Assembly (NCBI RefSeq): GCF_001679005.1
Contig: NZ_LXTW01000034.1
Span: 12,531 to 76,530, forward strand
From: Moraxella nonliquefaciens
GTDB lineage: Bacteria > Pseudomonadota > Gammaproteobacteria > Pseudomonadales > Moraxellaceae
Length of the DNA: 64,000 nt
Reading direction: 5' to 3'
Shown here: in pieces, positions 26,896 through 35,649 of the stretch
How positions within the stretch are numbered: position 1 is the stretch's first letter
How the letters are laid out: every line of letters starts with the position of its first letter
Notes under the pieces: model-generated
Told to the model about the DNA's origin: nothing
Database searches by the model: none
What the model saw: the letters and a program-made list of their open reading frames with translations, nothing else
Program-made: the position numbers and the translations under genes

Positions 26896-29028
26896 ATGAA
26901 ACACATTCCTTTAACCACACTGTGTGTGGCAATCTCTGCCGTCTTATTAACCGCTTGTGGTGGTAGCAGTGGTGGTTTCAATCCACCTGCCTCTACGCCC
27001 ATTCCAAATGCAGGTAATTCAGGTAATGCTGGCGGTACTGGCAGTACTGATAATGCAGGCAATGCTGGCAATGCTGGCGGTGCAAACTCTGGTACAGGCA
27101 ATGCAGGTAATTCAGGTAATGCAAACTCTGGTACAGGCAGTGCCAACACACCAGAACCAAAATATCAAGATGTGCCAACCGATAAAAATGAAAAAGCTGA
27201 AATCTCAGGCATTCAAGAACCTGCCATGGGTTATGCAATGGAATTAAAGCTTCGTAACTGGATGCCAAGACAGGAAGAACATGCCCAAATCAGTACAGAT
27301 GATGTTGTAAAACTTGAAGGTGGCTTGGAGCATAAGCCATTTGATAACTCTATTTGGCAAAACATCAAAAATAGTAAAGAAGTACAAAATGCTTACAACC
27401 AAGAGAAGTCACATATTGAAGAGCAAATCAGAAGAGACAATAAACAACGCCCTGACAAAGAAAGACTTGATGAAGTGGCACTAGAAGCTCATATTAAAAA
27501 AACTCTTGATGACCATCTAACAAATCTTGCTAAACCCATTTATGAAAGAAATATTAATTATTCACATGATAAGCAGAATAAAGCACGCACTCGTGATTTG
27601 ACTTATGTGCGTTCTGGTTATATTTATCACTCAGGTTATTCTAATATCGACATTCCAAATAAAATAGCTAAAACTGGTTTTGATGGTGCTTTATTTTATA
27701 AAGGTGAACAAACTGCTAAACAATTGCCTGTATCTGAGGTTAAGTATAAAGGCACTTGGGATTTTATGACCGATGCCAAAAATAAACAATCATTTAGCAG
27801 TTTTGAAGCACCGCAAGCTGGTAATCGCCATAGTGCAATATCTTCCCATGAGTACCCATCTTTATTAACTGATGAGAGAGACAAACCAAATGATTATAAT
27901 GGCGAATATGGTCATAGTAGTGAATTTACGGTAGATTTTAGTAAAAAGAGCCTAAAAGGTGAATTATCCAGTAATGTAAAAAGCTCATCAAATGCCAAGC
28001 CTGTTAAAACCAAACGCTACGGTATTAAGGCTGATATCCACGGCAACCGCTTCCGTGGCAGTGCCACCGCAAGCGATAAAGCAGAAGACAGCAAAACCCA
28101 ACACCCCTTTACCAGCGATGCTACAAACAAGCTAGAAGGTGGTTTTTATGGACCAAAAGGCGAGGAGCTGGCAGGTAAATTCTTAACCGATGACAACAAA
28201 CTCTTTGGTGTCTTTGGTGCTAAACAAGAGGGTAAAGTAGAAAAAACCGAAGCCATCTTAGATGCCTATGCGCTTGGGACATTTAACACCAAAGAAGCGA
28301 CCACATTCACCCCATTTACCAAAAAACAACTGGATAACTTTGGCAATGCCAAAAAGTTGGTCTTGGGTTCTACCGTCATTGATTTGGTATCTACCGATGC
28401 CACCAAAAATGAATTCACCAAAGAAAAGCTAGAATCTGCCACAAACAAAGCGGGCGAGACTTTGATGGTGAATGATAAAGTTAGTGTCAAAACCTATGGC
28501 AAAAACTTTGAATACCTAAAATTTGGTGAACTCAGTGTCGGCACAAGCAACAGTGTCTTTTTACAAGGCGAACGCACCGCTACCACAGGCGAGAAAGCCG
28601 TACCAACCACAGGCAAAGCCAAATATCTGGGGAACTGGGTAGGATACATCACAGGAGCGGACTCATCAAAAGGCTTTAATGATGCCAAAGATGTTGCTGA
28701 TTTTGACATTGACTTTGCAAGCAAAACAGTTAATGGCAAACTTATCACCAAAGACCGCAAAGACCCTGTATTTAACATCACAGGTGAAATCGCAGGCAAT
28801 GGCTGGACAGGCAAAGCCAGCACCGCCGAAGCGAACGCAGGGGGCTACAAGATAGATTCTAGCAGTACAGGCAAATCCATCGTCATCAAAGATGCCGAAG
28901 TTACTGGGGGCTTTTATGGTCCAGATGCAACCGAGATGGGTGGGTCATTTGCACACAAAAACAGCGGTGATGATGGTAAAGTCTCTGTGGTCTTTGGCAC
29001 AAAAAAACAACAAGAGGTTAAGCAGTAA
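26896..29028 (+). CDS. tbpB: Transferrin-binding protein B, surface lipoprotein
   Basis: 710 residues. The lipoprotein signal MKHIPLTTLCVAISAVLLTAC has the lipobox LTAC (Cys21). It is followed by GGSSGG and a long Gly/Asn/Ala/Ser anchor linker (about residues 30-90) made of imperfect repeats. Two homologous lobes follow; each ends in the barrel signature GGFYGP (GGFYGPKGEELAGKF near residue 415 and GGFYGPDATEMGGSF near 673), as expected for TbpB. It binds iron-loaded host transferrin at the cell surface and passes it to TbpA. A good AGAGGA site precedes the ATG. The 274-bp gap after slam contains its own AT-rich, weakly Fur-like sequence. LbpB was considered but that protein is longer with acidic clusters. 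Confidence 0.93.
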   Translation: MKHIPLTTLCVAISAVLLTACGGSSGGFNPPASTPIPNAGNSGNAGGTGSTDNAGNAGNAGGANSGTGNAGNSGNANSGTGSANTPEPKYQDVPTDKNEKAEISGIQEPAMGYAMELKLRNWMPRQEEHAQISTDDVVKLEGGLEHKPFDNSIWQNIKNSKEVQNAYNQEKSHIEEQIRRDNKQRPDKERLDEVALEAHIKKTLDDHLTNLAKPIYERNINYSHDKQNKARTRDLTYVRSGYIYHSGYSNIDIPNKIAKTGFDGALFYKGEQTAKQLPVSEVKYKGTWDFMTDAKNKQSFSSFEAPQAGNRHSAISSHEYPSLLTDERDKPNDYNGEYGHSSEFTVDFSKKSLKGELSSNVKSSSNAKPVKTKRYGIKADIHGNRFRGSATASDKAEDSKTQHPFTSDATNKLEGGFYGPKGEELAGKFLTDDNKLFGVFGAKQEGKVEKTEAILDAYALGTFNTKEATTFTPFTKKQLDNFGNAKKLVLGSTVIDLVSTDATKNEFTKEKLESATNKAGETLMVNDKVSVKTYGKNFEYLKFGELSVGTSNSVFLQGERTATTGEKAVPTTGKAKYLGNWVGYITGADSSKGFNDAKDVADFDIDFASKTVNGKLITKDRKDPVFNITGEIAGNGWTGKASTAEANAGGYKIDSSSTGKSIVIKDAEVTGGFYGPDATEMGGSFAHKNSGDDGKVSVVFGTKKQQEVKQ
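27007..27160 (+). repeat. In-frame imperfect repeats coding the TbpB anchor linker
   Basis: Units such as AATGCAGGTAATTCAGGTAA and GCAAACTCTGGTACAGGC each occur twice, along with many shorter AATGCTGGC units. All are multiples of three and encode NAGNSGNAGG-type sequence. Unequal crossing or slippage would change linker length without frameshift. Confidence 0.75.
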
Positions 29029-29487
29029 TTTAAACACAATGTTTGGTTTGGCTAATGGGGTGGACACTTAATCAAATATGAATGATTAAGATGATAAGCC
29101 CAAGCCATGCCAACGATTGATAGCAACGATGGCAGATGATGAGTTTTCATTATCTGCCATTATTATTTCTTAGTTATTGCTTAGTTATTTGGTGGCATTT
29201 TACTTAGGTGGTGTTACTGGTTTTGGTTATGATGCACCATTTTAGAACAAATGGTCGGATTATTTTCACATCAGACACTTGCCTGCAAAGGCTTATGGTT
29301 ACCGCTGTTCTGCTTAAAAAGCATATACCCTCTACTGTTTATATGGATATTTTTATGGTAAATACAAAATTTCAACACGCCTTATTAATTTTTATGATAT
29401 ATTTATAAGATTGATTTATTTTTATTTATAACTATTTTTTATAGTTATTTTGTTTTTATTCATCTACGTTTATAGGATAAGATAGTC
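29029..29487. other. 459-bp intergenic region between tbpB and nhaA
   Basis: No intact gene. The middle (about 29196-29430) holds a degenerate TonB-receptor-like segment listed separately; the last 100 bp before nhaA are very AT-rich. Confidence 0.6.
29196..29430 (+). pseudogene. Decayed C-terminal fragment of a TonB-dependent receptor (tentative)
   Basis: In the frame beginning GCATTTTACTTAGGT the translation reads FYLGGVTGFGYDAPF, stop, NKWSDYFHIRHLPAKAYG, then a second stop and FYGKYKISTRLINFYDIF. The GYDAP..KW segment resembles the TbpA strand GYDAPSQKW present upstream, and the last part resembles the penultimate strands of haem/iron receptors. Two or more stops and the missing terminal strand mean it is not functional. 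Similarity was judged by eye only. Confidence 0.35.
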
Positions 29488-30717
29488 ATGCCAATGAGTC
29501 GCATAAAATCCTTTTTTGAGCTAGAAGCTGCTGGGGGCATTGTACTTGCCTTTGCTGCTGTGCTTGCCATGATGGTCGCCAATTCGCCCCTGTACGAGTT
29601 ATACAACGCCTTTATTCACGCTCCTGTGGTGGTGCAAATTGGTCAGTTTGAAATTGCCAAAGATGCTCATCATTGGATTAATGACGGTCTGATGGCAGTA
29701 TTTTTCTTTTTGGTGGGGCTAGAATTAAAACGTGAGGCCTTGATAGGAGAGCTCTCCGACATCAAGCAAATCATCTTACCTGCCATCTGTGCCATCGGTG
29801 GCATGATTGCCCCTGCTTTGGTCTACTATGGGCTAAACCATGGTGATGCCGAAGCCCTAAAAGGATGGGCAATCCCTGCCGCCACGGACATTGCCTTTGC
29901 CATTGGCGTGCTTAGTCTGCTTGGCAACAAAGTTCCCAACGCCTTAAAAGTGTTTTTGGTATCCATTGCCATCTTTGATGACATCGGAGCGATCATCATC
30001 ATTGCCCTGTTCTACACATCCGAGTTATCACTGTTGTCGCTTGGGGTGGCGGCGGTGTGTTTGCCATTTTTATTTTTACTAAATCGCTTAAATGTTACCC
30101 GTCTAACGCCTTATTTACTCATCGGAGTCATCTTATGGGCTGCCATGTTAAAATCAGGCGTACATGCAACATTGGCAGGGGTACTTTTGGCGTTTTTCAT
30201 TCCCTTAAAAAACAATGCTGACCCTGATCATTCGCCCCTAGAAGAGTTAGAACATGACCTGCATAATACCGTCGCTTTTGGTATCCTGCCTTTATTTGCC
30301 TTTGCCAATGCAGGCATCTCATTGGCTGGCACCAGCATGAGTGAACTCATGCATGGTGTGCCCATGGGGATTGCTTTGGGTTTGATTATCGGTAAGCAGA
30401 TTGGCGTAATCATCCCTGTGCTTGTCGTTGTCAAGTTAGGTCTTGCCAAATTGCCCAAAGGCACCACTTTCATACAAATCTATGGCGTGTCCCTGCTTTG
30501 CGGTATTGGCTTTACCATGTCACTCTTTATCTCAGGGCTTGCCTTTGGGGGCATTCCTGATGAGTATGACCCACGTTTGGGTATTATCTTAGGTTCGCTT
30601 GTCTCAGGCATTATCGGCTATCTTATCTTACGTACTAATATCAAAGATGCCAACCACCCCACTCTCATCAAAAATGATGAGATGTATCTTGGGGTTGGCG
30701 AACCGCCCAAACACTAA
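29488..30717 (+). CDS. nhaA: Na+/H+ antiporter NhaA
   Basis: 409 residues with about twelve membrane helices. It expels Na+ in exchange for protons and supports pH and salt homeostasis. The essential adjacent aspartates are present in FDDIGAII (equivalent to D163/D164 of E. coli), and ATDIAFAIGVLSLLG supplies the D133 equivalent. The N-terminus SRIKSFFELEAAGGIVL is typical. Two ATGs (29488, 29494) could start it; AGGATAAGATAG precedes both. A terminator follows 19 bp after the stop. Confidence 0.96.
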   Translation: MPMSRIKSFFELEAAGGIVLAFAAVLAMMVANSPLYELYNAFIHAPVVVQIGQFEIAKDAHHWINDGLMAVFFFLVGLELKREALIGELSDIKQIILPAICAIGGMIAPALVYYGLNHGDAEALKGWAIPAATDIAFAIGVLSLLGNKVPNALKVFLVSIAIFDDIGAIIIIALFYTSELSLLSLGVAAVCLPFLFLLNRLNVTRLTPYLLIGVILWAAMLKSGVHATLAGVLLAFFIPLKNNADPDHSPLEELEHDLHNTVAFGILPLFAFANAGISLAGTSMSELMHGVPMGIALGLIIGKQIGVIIPVLVVVKLGLAKLPKGTTFIQIYGVSLLCGIGFTMSLFISGLAFGGIPDEYDPRLGIILGSLVSGIIGYLILRTNIKDANHPTLIKNDEMYLGVGEPPKH

Positions 30718-30736
30718 TCAACGACAAATCACCAAT

Positions 30737-30762
30737 AAAAGCGGGCAACATGTCCGCTTTTT
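30737..30762 (+). terminator. Terminator of nhaA
   Basis: AAAAGCGG (30737-30744) pairs with CCGCTTTT (30754-30761), ending in a T run. Confidence 0.75.
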
Positions 30763-30863
30763 GCTGGTCGCTCTTTTCTTTTATCTGCGTTTATCATACA
30801 ATAAACCGATCTTATTATTTTACCATTGCCATCATCAACCCATCATTTAAGGAACAGACCTCC

Positions 30864-31196
30864 ATGTCGTATCGCACCGCCCTTGATTTGGCATCCGCCC
30901 TATCTGATACAGACAAGCTAAAACTTGCCCATCATCTGCTCGGACAGCTTATGCTCTCGCCTAAATCATCATCTGCCCCCACGCCCAAACTGCCACCATC
31001 TGCCGATTATGATTATTGCCTAGAACGGGTATTAAAAAGCAAGCCTAATCGCCTGCCTGCTCTACAAACATTTTTGGAGGCGATTTTTAGCTTTCGAGGC
31101 GGACAAGATGCCAATATTGATGACATCATCAAACGCTTAGAGTTAAACAAAATCATCAAAAAAGAGGGGGATAATGTGGTATATTTGGTTGATTAA
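30864..31196 (+). CDS. Conserved-looking 110-aa protein of unknown function
   Basis: The start was set at ATG 30864, preceded by AAGGAA; the open frame reaches back to 30750, but that part overlaps the nhaA terminator. The protein is soluble. The N-terminal helix ALDLASALSDTDKLKLAHHLLGQL is followed by a Pro/Ser-rich linker and a C-terminal segment (LQTFLEAIFSFRGGQDANIDDIIKRLELNKIIKKEG ... VVYLVD) with helix-helix-strand character, reminiscent of a small winged-helix module. No named family was recognised. It stands alone between nhaA and the lipoprotein gene. Confidence 0.6.
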   Translation: MSYRTALDLASALSDTDKLKLAHHLLGQLMLSPKSSSAPTPKLPPSADYDYCLERVLKSKPNRLPALQTFLEAIFSFRGGQDANIDDIIKRLELNKIIKKEGDNVVYLVD

Positions 31197-31333
31197 AGTT
31201 TTTTACAAGTTTAGCATTATTTTGAAAAAATTTGTTACATATCTTACCGTCATTTCATATATAATAAGACGGTTAGATGGTTATACAAAACTGCTTTTTA
31301 ACATTTATATTCATCCCTTGTAAGGAGATTGTT

Positions 31334-31822
31334 ATGAAAAAATTATTAATTGCCACGGCGGTAGGTGCGTTAGTTTTGACAGGTTGTGCCACAAATACCC
31401 CAACCATGAATCAGCCCATCACTCAGCAGATGCACGGCGAACACGCCCACAAGCATGGCAATCATACCAACAATTCCCATCATGGTATTATATCAAAAAC
31501 CTACACCTGCAATAATGATGCCAATGATGCCAACATTGTTGCACACTACAACCCTGATGCCAAAAAAGCCTTGCTTAACATCACCGCTTCTCAATTGGGT
31601 CTAAATGGTACTGATGTTGAGTTTAAAATTGCCCCCACGGATTCTACATCCAAATCTGGCTCTGGCATGCTGTTTATCAATGACGTCAATCCCAACTCAA
31701 AATACGAATGGCACACCAAAGGCAACATAGGCATGCTAGACATCACAACTGCTGATGGTTCGGTATATAGCCTAAGTTGTCAAAGCACCCTTCCCACGCA
31801 TCATCATATTCACAGCCACTAA
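31334..31822 (+). CDS. His-rich MliC-like lipoprotein (C-type lysozyme inhibitor family)
   Basis: 162 residues from ATG 31334 with an AAGGAG site. The lipoprotein signal ends in the lipobox LTGC (Cys18). A His-rich stretch (HGEHAHKHGNHTNNSHHG) and a second one at the extreme C-terminus (THHHIHSH) flank a domain running from YTCNND to YSLSC. It has the MliC pattern: paired cysteines at both ends, a central SGSGMLF loop equivalent to the lysozyme-binding SGaRY, and WHTKGNIGML equivalent to WtKG. MliC inhibits host C-type lysozyme; related adhesin-complex proteins occur in Neisseria and Moraxella. The histidines suggest metal binding as an extra function (inference). Confidence 0.72.
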   Translation: MKKLLIATAVGALVLTGCATNTPTMNQPITQQMHGEHAHKHGNHTNNSHHGIISKTYTCNNDANDANIVAHYNPDAKKALLNITASQLGLNGTDVEFKIAPTDSTSKSGSGMLFINDVNPNSKYEWHTKGNIGMLDITTADGSVYSLSCQSTLPTHHHIHSH

Positions 31823-31858
31823 AAAAATCACGCATGAGACAAATGCTCTGCTTTGACC

Positions 31859-31891
31859 CAAAAAACGCATGAGCTTGGCTTGTGCGTTTTT
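31859..31891. terminator. Bidirectional terminator
   Basis: AAAAACGCA (31861-31869) pairs with TGCGTTTTT (31883-31891), between the convergent MliC-like gene and the 196-aa gene. Confidence 0.75.
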
Positions 31892-31975
31892 GTAGTTCAT
31901 ATGGTTTGTTGGTCATAAAAGGCAGACACACCCCAAACCGCTCATCTTATTTGCCACTCATCTTAGTTGCATGGT

Positions 31976-32566
31976 TTATTTTTTCATGATAAGCTGACAG
32001 GTGTAATTGGCACATTCCGCCTTTAATATGCCATGTTTTTGTAGTAGCTCTGCCCCAACCATTTGCTCTGTCAGCATTTGCTCCAACACCGCTTTGCCAT
32101 CATTGCCATACAAAGCCGTGGCAAGAGCGTAGGCTTTTTGGGCGTGGGCATAGCTTGCCTGCTTGATGGCATCGCTGTCTTTGGGATGGGCATAATACCA
32201 CGTCAGCTCAAAGAGTTCATCTGACTCAATGACATATAACGGTGGCTCATGTGCTGATGTATGACTGTATTTATCCGCCATGACCCCATGAAAATCCAAA
32301 GCATCCGATTTGATGGCAGTTTGGGCGATGAATGTTTTGGCACGCTCAAACCGATCTTGTCCCATCTCGGTCATGATAGGCCAGGCTTGCCAACTTGCCA
32401 CATCATAGACCACTTTTTTATAGACCTGTGGCTCGCCGTCATCTTGTATCACATCCTTGTGTGTGGTGGGACGAAAAAACAATACTAATGCCAATGCACA
32501 GGCAATGATAAACACCCAAATGATGGGGGCTTTTAAGAATTTTTTGGTAGGTGTTGTGTTGGTCAT
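31976..32566 (-). CDS. Signal-anchored periplasmic protein of unknown function
   Basis: 196 residues. One hydrophobic segment at about residues 13-31 (PIIWVFIIACALALVLFF) anchors or exports the protein; the remainder is soluble and mostly helical (AIKQASYAHAQKAYALATALYG, AVLEQMLTEQMVGAELLQKHG), with two cysteines near the C-terminus (AECANYTCQL) that may form a disulfide. No named family was recognised. It is divergent from aroE and convergent with the MliC-like gene. Confidence 0.65.
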   Translation of the reverse strand: MTNTTPTKKFLKAPIIWVFIIACALALVLFFRPTTHKDVIQDDGEPQVYKKVVYDVASWQAWPIMTEMGQDRFERAKTFIAQTAIKSDALDFHGVMADKYSHTSAHEPPLYVIESDELFELTWYYAHPKDSDAIKQASYAHAQKAYALATALYGNDGKAVLEQMLTEQMVGAELLQKHGILKAECANYTCQLIMKK

Positions 32567-32691
32567 GGCTTATGATAAACTGGCAAAATGGATTGATTAA
32601 ATCAATAAATGTATGCAAAATAATGGCGGTTATTGTAGCTGTTTTTGTGCCATTTTAACAGTTCTAATTTTTAAATTTATCAGGACACCAC

Positions 32692-33483
32692 ATGCAACAT
32701 TTCATCGTCATTGGCAACCCCATTAGCCACTCAAAAAGCCCTGACATTCATACTGCCTTTGCTCGCTTGGTGGGGATTGATATTAGTTATAGATGCCAAT
32801 TTTGCCCTGATGATTTTGACAGTCTTAGGGCGGTGATAGAAGCTTTTTTTAACGGTGGCGGTGTGGGGGCGAATGTAACCTTGCCCTTTAAAGAAATGAC
32901 GTTTGACATCTGCCAAGAAGTCGGCACATTAAGCGAATACGCCAAAAACGCAGGGGCGGTAAACACGCTTGCCCTAAAAAATGGCACGCTCTTTGGCGAC
33001 AACACAGATGGTCAAGGACTGGTGGCGGATTTGGTGAACCATGGTGTGGATTTATACAACAAAAAGGTCGCCATACTTGGGGCAGGTGGAGCAACTCGGG
33101 GGGTTATTTTACCACTGGTTCAACGTGGTGCCAGAGTATCAGTTTTTAACCGTACACCATCAAAAGCCCACATACTTGCCCAAAATTTCATCACGCAAGG
33201 CATTACCATAAATGCCCACGCCTTGGATGATTTGACAGGACATTTTGACGTGATTATCAATGCCACATCCGCCACAACCACAGGGCAAACGCTGGATTTG
33301 GGTGATGTATCGGCTGATGTGGCTTATGACATGATGTATGGCAAGCCGTCTGCTTTTTTAAAGCATTTTCATCACGCTGAGCAGATAGATGGCATGGGCA
33401 TGCTCATCAATCAAGCTCGCTTATCCTTTGAACTTTGGACAGGACGGACGGTAGATTTGGATAAAGTGATGCCCAATTTATAA
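32692..33483 (+). CDS. aroE: Shikimate dehydrogenase (NADP+)
   Basis: 263 residues. It reduces 3-dehydroshikimate to shikimate in aromatic amino-acid synthesis. NPISHSKSP (residues 8-16) binds shikimate, the catalytic Lys lies in NVTLPFKE, and the paired Asp is in FGDNTDGQG. The NADP Rossmann motif is LGAGGATRGV at about residues 127-136, followed by FNRTPSKA, where the Arg selects NADP. Length is standard (270). It is a single gene, followed by a 208-bp AT-rich gap. Confidence 0.96.
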   Translation: MQHFIVIGNPISHSKSPDIHTAFARLVGIDISYRCQFCPDDFDSLRAVIEAFFNGGGVGANVTLPFKEMTFDICQEVGTLSEYAKNAGAVNTLALKNGTLFGDNTDGQGLVADLVNHGVDLYNKKVAILGAGGATRGVILPLVQRGARVSVFNRTPSKAHILAQNFITQGITINAHALDDLTGHFDVIINATSATTTGQTLDLGDVSADVAYDMMYGKPSAFLKHFHHAEQIDGMGMLINQARLSFELWTGRTVDLDKVMPNL

Positions 33484-33560
33484 TTAATTTTTATAAAAAA
33501 ATTAGAAATTTATGAAAAATCGTTATTTTTAACACAAAAGCCCCATCACAAATCTCAAAA

Positions 33561-33592
33561 TAAGGTATAGTAACAATAAGGTATAGTAACAA
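33561..33592 (+). repeat. 16-bp perfect tandem duplication containing a TATAGT box
   Basis: TAAGGTATAGTAACAA occurs twice head to tail, 100-131 bp upstream of the acyl-CoA dehydrogenase start. Each copy contains TATAGT, so the duplication could double a -10 element. Confidence 0.85.
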
Positions 33593-33691
33593 AATGACGT
33601 TCTAATACACAATTACACTTATATTGACTTGAACTTGACTTGTAATTATTGTCTACGCATTACCCATCTACCATCACAAAGGAGCTGTATC

Positions 33692-35512
33692 ATGCTGACG
33701 TACAAAGCCCCCCTACGGGACATTAAATTTCTCATCAATGAAGTTTTTGACTATCCTGGCCACTACCAAACCTTTGAACATGGCAAAAATGCCGACAGCG
33801 AAACCGTTGCCATGATTTTAGAGGGTTTTGCTGATTTGGCTCAAAATGTCATCGCCCCCTTATATCAGTCAGGTGATGCCGAAGGTTGTCATTTTGAAGA
33901 TGGCAAAGTTAGCACACCCAAAGGCTTTAAAGAAGCGTACCAGCAATTTGCACAAGGGGGCTGGCAAGGCATTTCCTATCCTGAACAGTATGGTGGTATG
34001 GGTCTGCCAATGTCTCTTAATCTCATCAAATCAGAAATGCTTGGTACTGCCAACTGGTCATTTGCCATGTATCCGGGGTTATCGCTTGGAGCGGTCAATA
34101 CCATTTTAGAATACGGCACGACCGAGCAAAAAGACCTATACCTACCTAAGCTCGTTACTGGCGAGTGGTCTGGCACCATGTGTCTGACCGAATCCCAGTG
34201 TGGTACTGACCTAAACCAAATGAAAACCTCCGCCAAACCCAATGATGATGGCACTTATCTTATTAATGGTTCTAAGATTTTCATCAGTGCAGGTGAACAT
34301 GACCTAACTGATAATATCGTGCATGTCGTTTTGGCACGCCTGCCCGATGCTCCTGCTGGCACAAAAGGCATTTCGTTATTTATCGTACCAAAATTCTTAG
34401 CTGACAATGATGGCAACATGGGCAAACGCAATGGTGTCAGCTGTGGTTCTATTGAACATAAAATGGGCATTCGTGCATCAGCGACGTGCGTACTTAACTT
34501 TGACAACGCCACAGGTTATCTCATTGGCGAACCAAATAAAGGACTAAAAGCAATGTTCACCTACATGAACACCGCTCGTGTCGGTACAGGCATTCAGGGT
34601 CTGGCACACATGGAACTTGCCTTTCAAAACTCACTGCCTTATGCCAAAGAACGCCGTTCTATGCGTGCTTTATCTGGCACCAAAGAACCCAACAAGCCTG
34701 CTGATGCCATTCATCATCACGCCGATGTCCGCCGTATGCTATTAACCCAAAAGGCATTTACCGAGGGGGCAAGAAGCATGATTTATCATGTTGGGCGTTA
34801 TTCGGATAAACTGGCAGATGCGACCGTGCGTGGCGATAAAAAAGAAATTGCACGTTGGGAGGACAAAATGGGCTTTTTTACACCTGTATTAAAAGGCTTT
34901 TTGACCGAAATCGCCCAAGAATCTGTAAAAAATGGCTTACAAATCTTTGGCGGTCATGGTTATATCAAAGAATGGGGCATGGAACAAATCGCTCGTGATG
35001 CTCGTATTGCCACATTATACGAAGGCACAACAGGCATACAAGCTCTGGACTTACTCGGTCGCAAGGTGCTACTACATGGTGGCGGTAAAGTGGTGCGTGA
35101 TTATACCGCCAGTATCATGAAATGGTGTGGCGATTATGCTTTGGATAAAGACATGCGTAAGTACGTTTGGGCATTGACCAAACTGTGTGCTGAATGGAAT
35201 GCTCTGACCTTGCGTCTTGCCATTACCGCCAAACGCAAAAACCGTGAAATCATCTCAGCGGCGTCCGATGACTATCTCATGTACTCAGGCTATGTGATGA
35301 TGGCATACCACTGGGCAAGAATGGCAAGTGTTGCTCTTGATAAGATGAAAAATGGCGGTGAACAGCCCCATGAATTTTATCTTGCCAAAACACAGACGGC
35401 AGAGTTTTACTTTGATAAAATCCTACCACGCACGAGTGGGCTTGCTGACAGCATGACCACATCAAGCGAGGTGATGACCGAGATGGACATTGAACATTTT
35501 ATCATCGATTGA
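33692..35512 (+). CDS. Acyl-CoA dehydrogenase (DmdC/FadE-type, long form)
   Basis: 606 residues from ATG 33692 with AAAGGAG before it; the in-frame extension to 33629 was rejected. It is an FAD enzyme introducing a double bond into acyl-CoA. The acyl-CoA dehydrogenase core carries MCLTESQCGTDL (flavin-binding), GSKIFISAGEHDL, and the catalytic-domain part QIFGGHGYIKEWGMEQIARDAR with YEGTTGIQ. A C-terminal extension of about 120 residues is typical of the 600-residue class related to the 3-methylmercaptopropionyl-CoA dehydrogenase DmdC. The chain-length preference cannot be read from sequence. A strong terminator follows. Confidence 0.92.
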   Translation: MLTYKAPLRDIKFLINEVFDYPGHYQTFEHGKNADSETVAMILEGFADLAQNVIAPLYQSGDAEGCHFEDGKVSTPKGFKEAYQQFAQGGWQGISYPEQYGGMGLPMSLNLIKSEMLGTANWSFAMYPGLSLGAVNTILEYGTTEQKDLYLPKLVTGEWSGTMCLTESQCGTDLNQMKTSAKPNDDGTYLINGSKIFISAGEHDLTDNIVHVVLARLPDAPAGTKGISLFIVPKFLADNDGNMGKRNGVSCGSIEHKMGIRASATCVLNFDNATGYLIGEPNKGLKAMFTYMNTARVGTGIQGLAHMELAFQNSLPYAKERRSMRALSGTKEPNKPADAIHHHADVRRMLLTQKAFTEGARSMIYHVGRYSDKLADATVRGDKKEIARWEDKMGFFTPVLKGFLTEIAQESVKNGLQIFGGHGYIKEWGMEQIARDARIATLYEGTTGIQALDLLGRKVLLHGGGKVVRDYTASIMKWCGDYALDKDMRKYVWALTKLCAEWNALTLRLAITAKRKNREIISAASDDYLMYSGYVMMAYHWARMASVALDKMKNGGEQPHEFYLAKTQTAEFYFDKILPRTSGLADSMTTSSEVMTEMDIEHFIID

Positions 35513-35548
35513 CAACTGATTAATGGCTGATGATTTTCACACATCACC

Positions 35549-35580
35549 AAAAACCACTCAGTAAATGAGTGGTTTTTATT
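35549..35580 (+). terminator. Strong terminator behind the acyl-CoA dehydrogenase gene
   Basis: Perfect 12-bp stem AAAAACCACTCA / TGAGTGGTTTTT with loop GTAAA and a following T/A tract. Confidence 0.9.
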
Positions 35581-35649
35581 TGACCTTATTAATAAATTGA
35601 CACAGATGGTCATGGTATTTTGTGGTAAAATCACCCTTTTATAAAACCA

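Noticed and set aside
26889..27268. Minus-strand and alternative frames across the TbpB linker repeats
   Set aside because: Low-complexity Leu/Pro and His/Tyr translations are by-products of the in-frame Gly/Asn repeats.
20942..29028. Lactoferrin receptor (LbpA/LbpB) identity for the iron locus
   Set aside because: The B protein is only 710 residues without long acidic clusters, the A protein is 1074 residues, and the order A-slam-B fits the transferrin locus.
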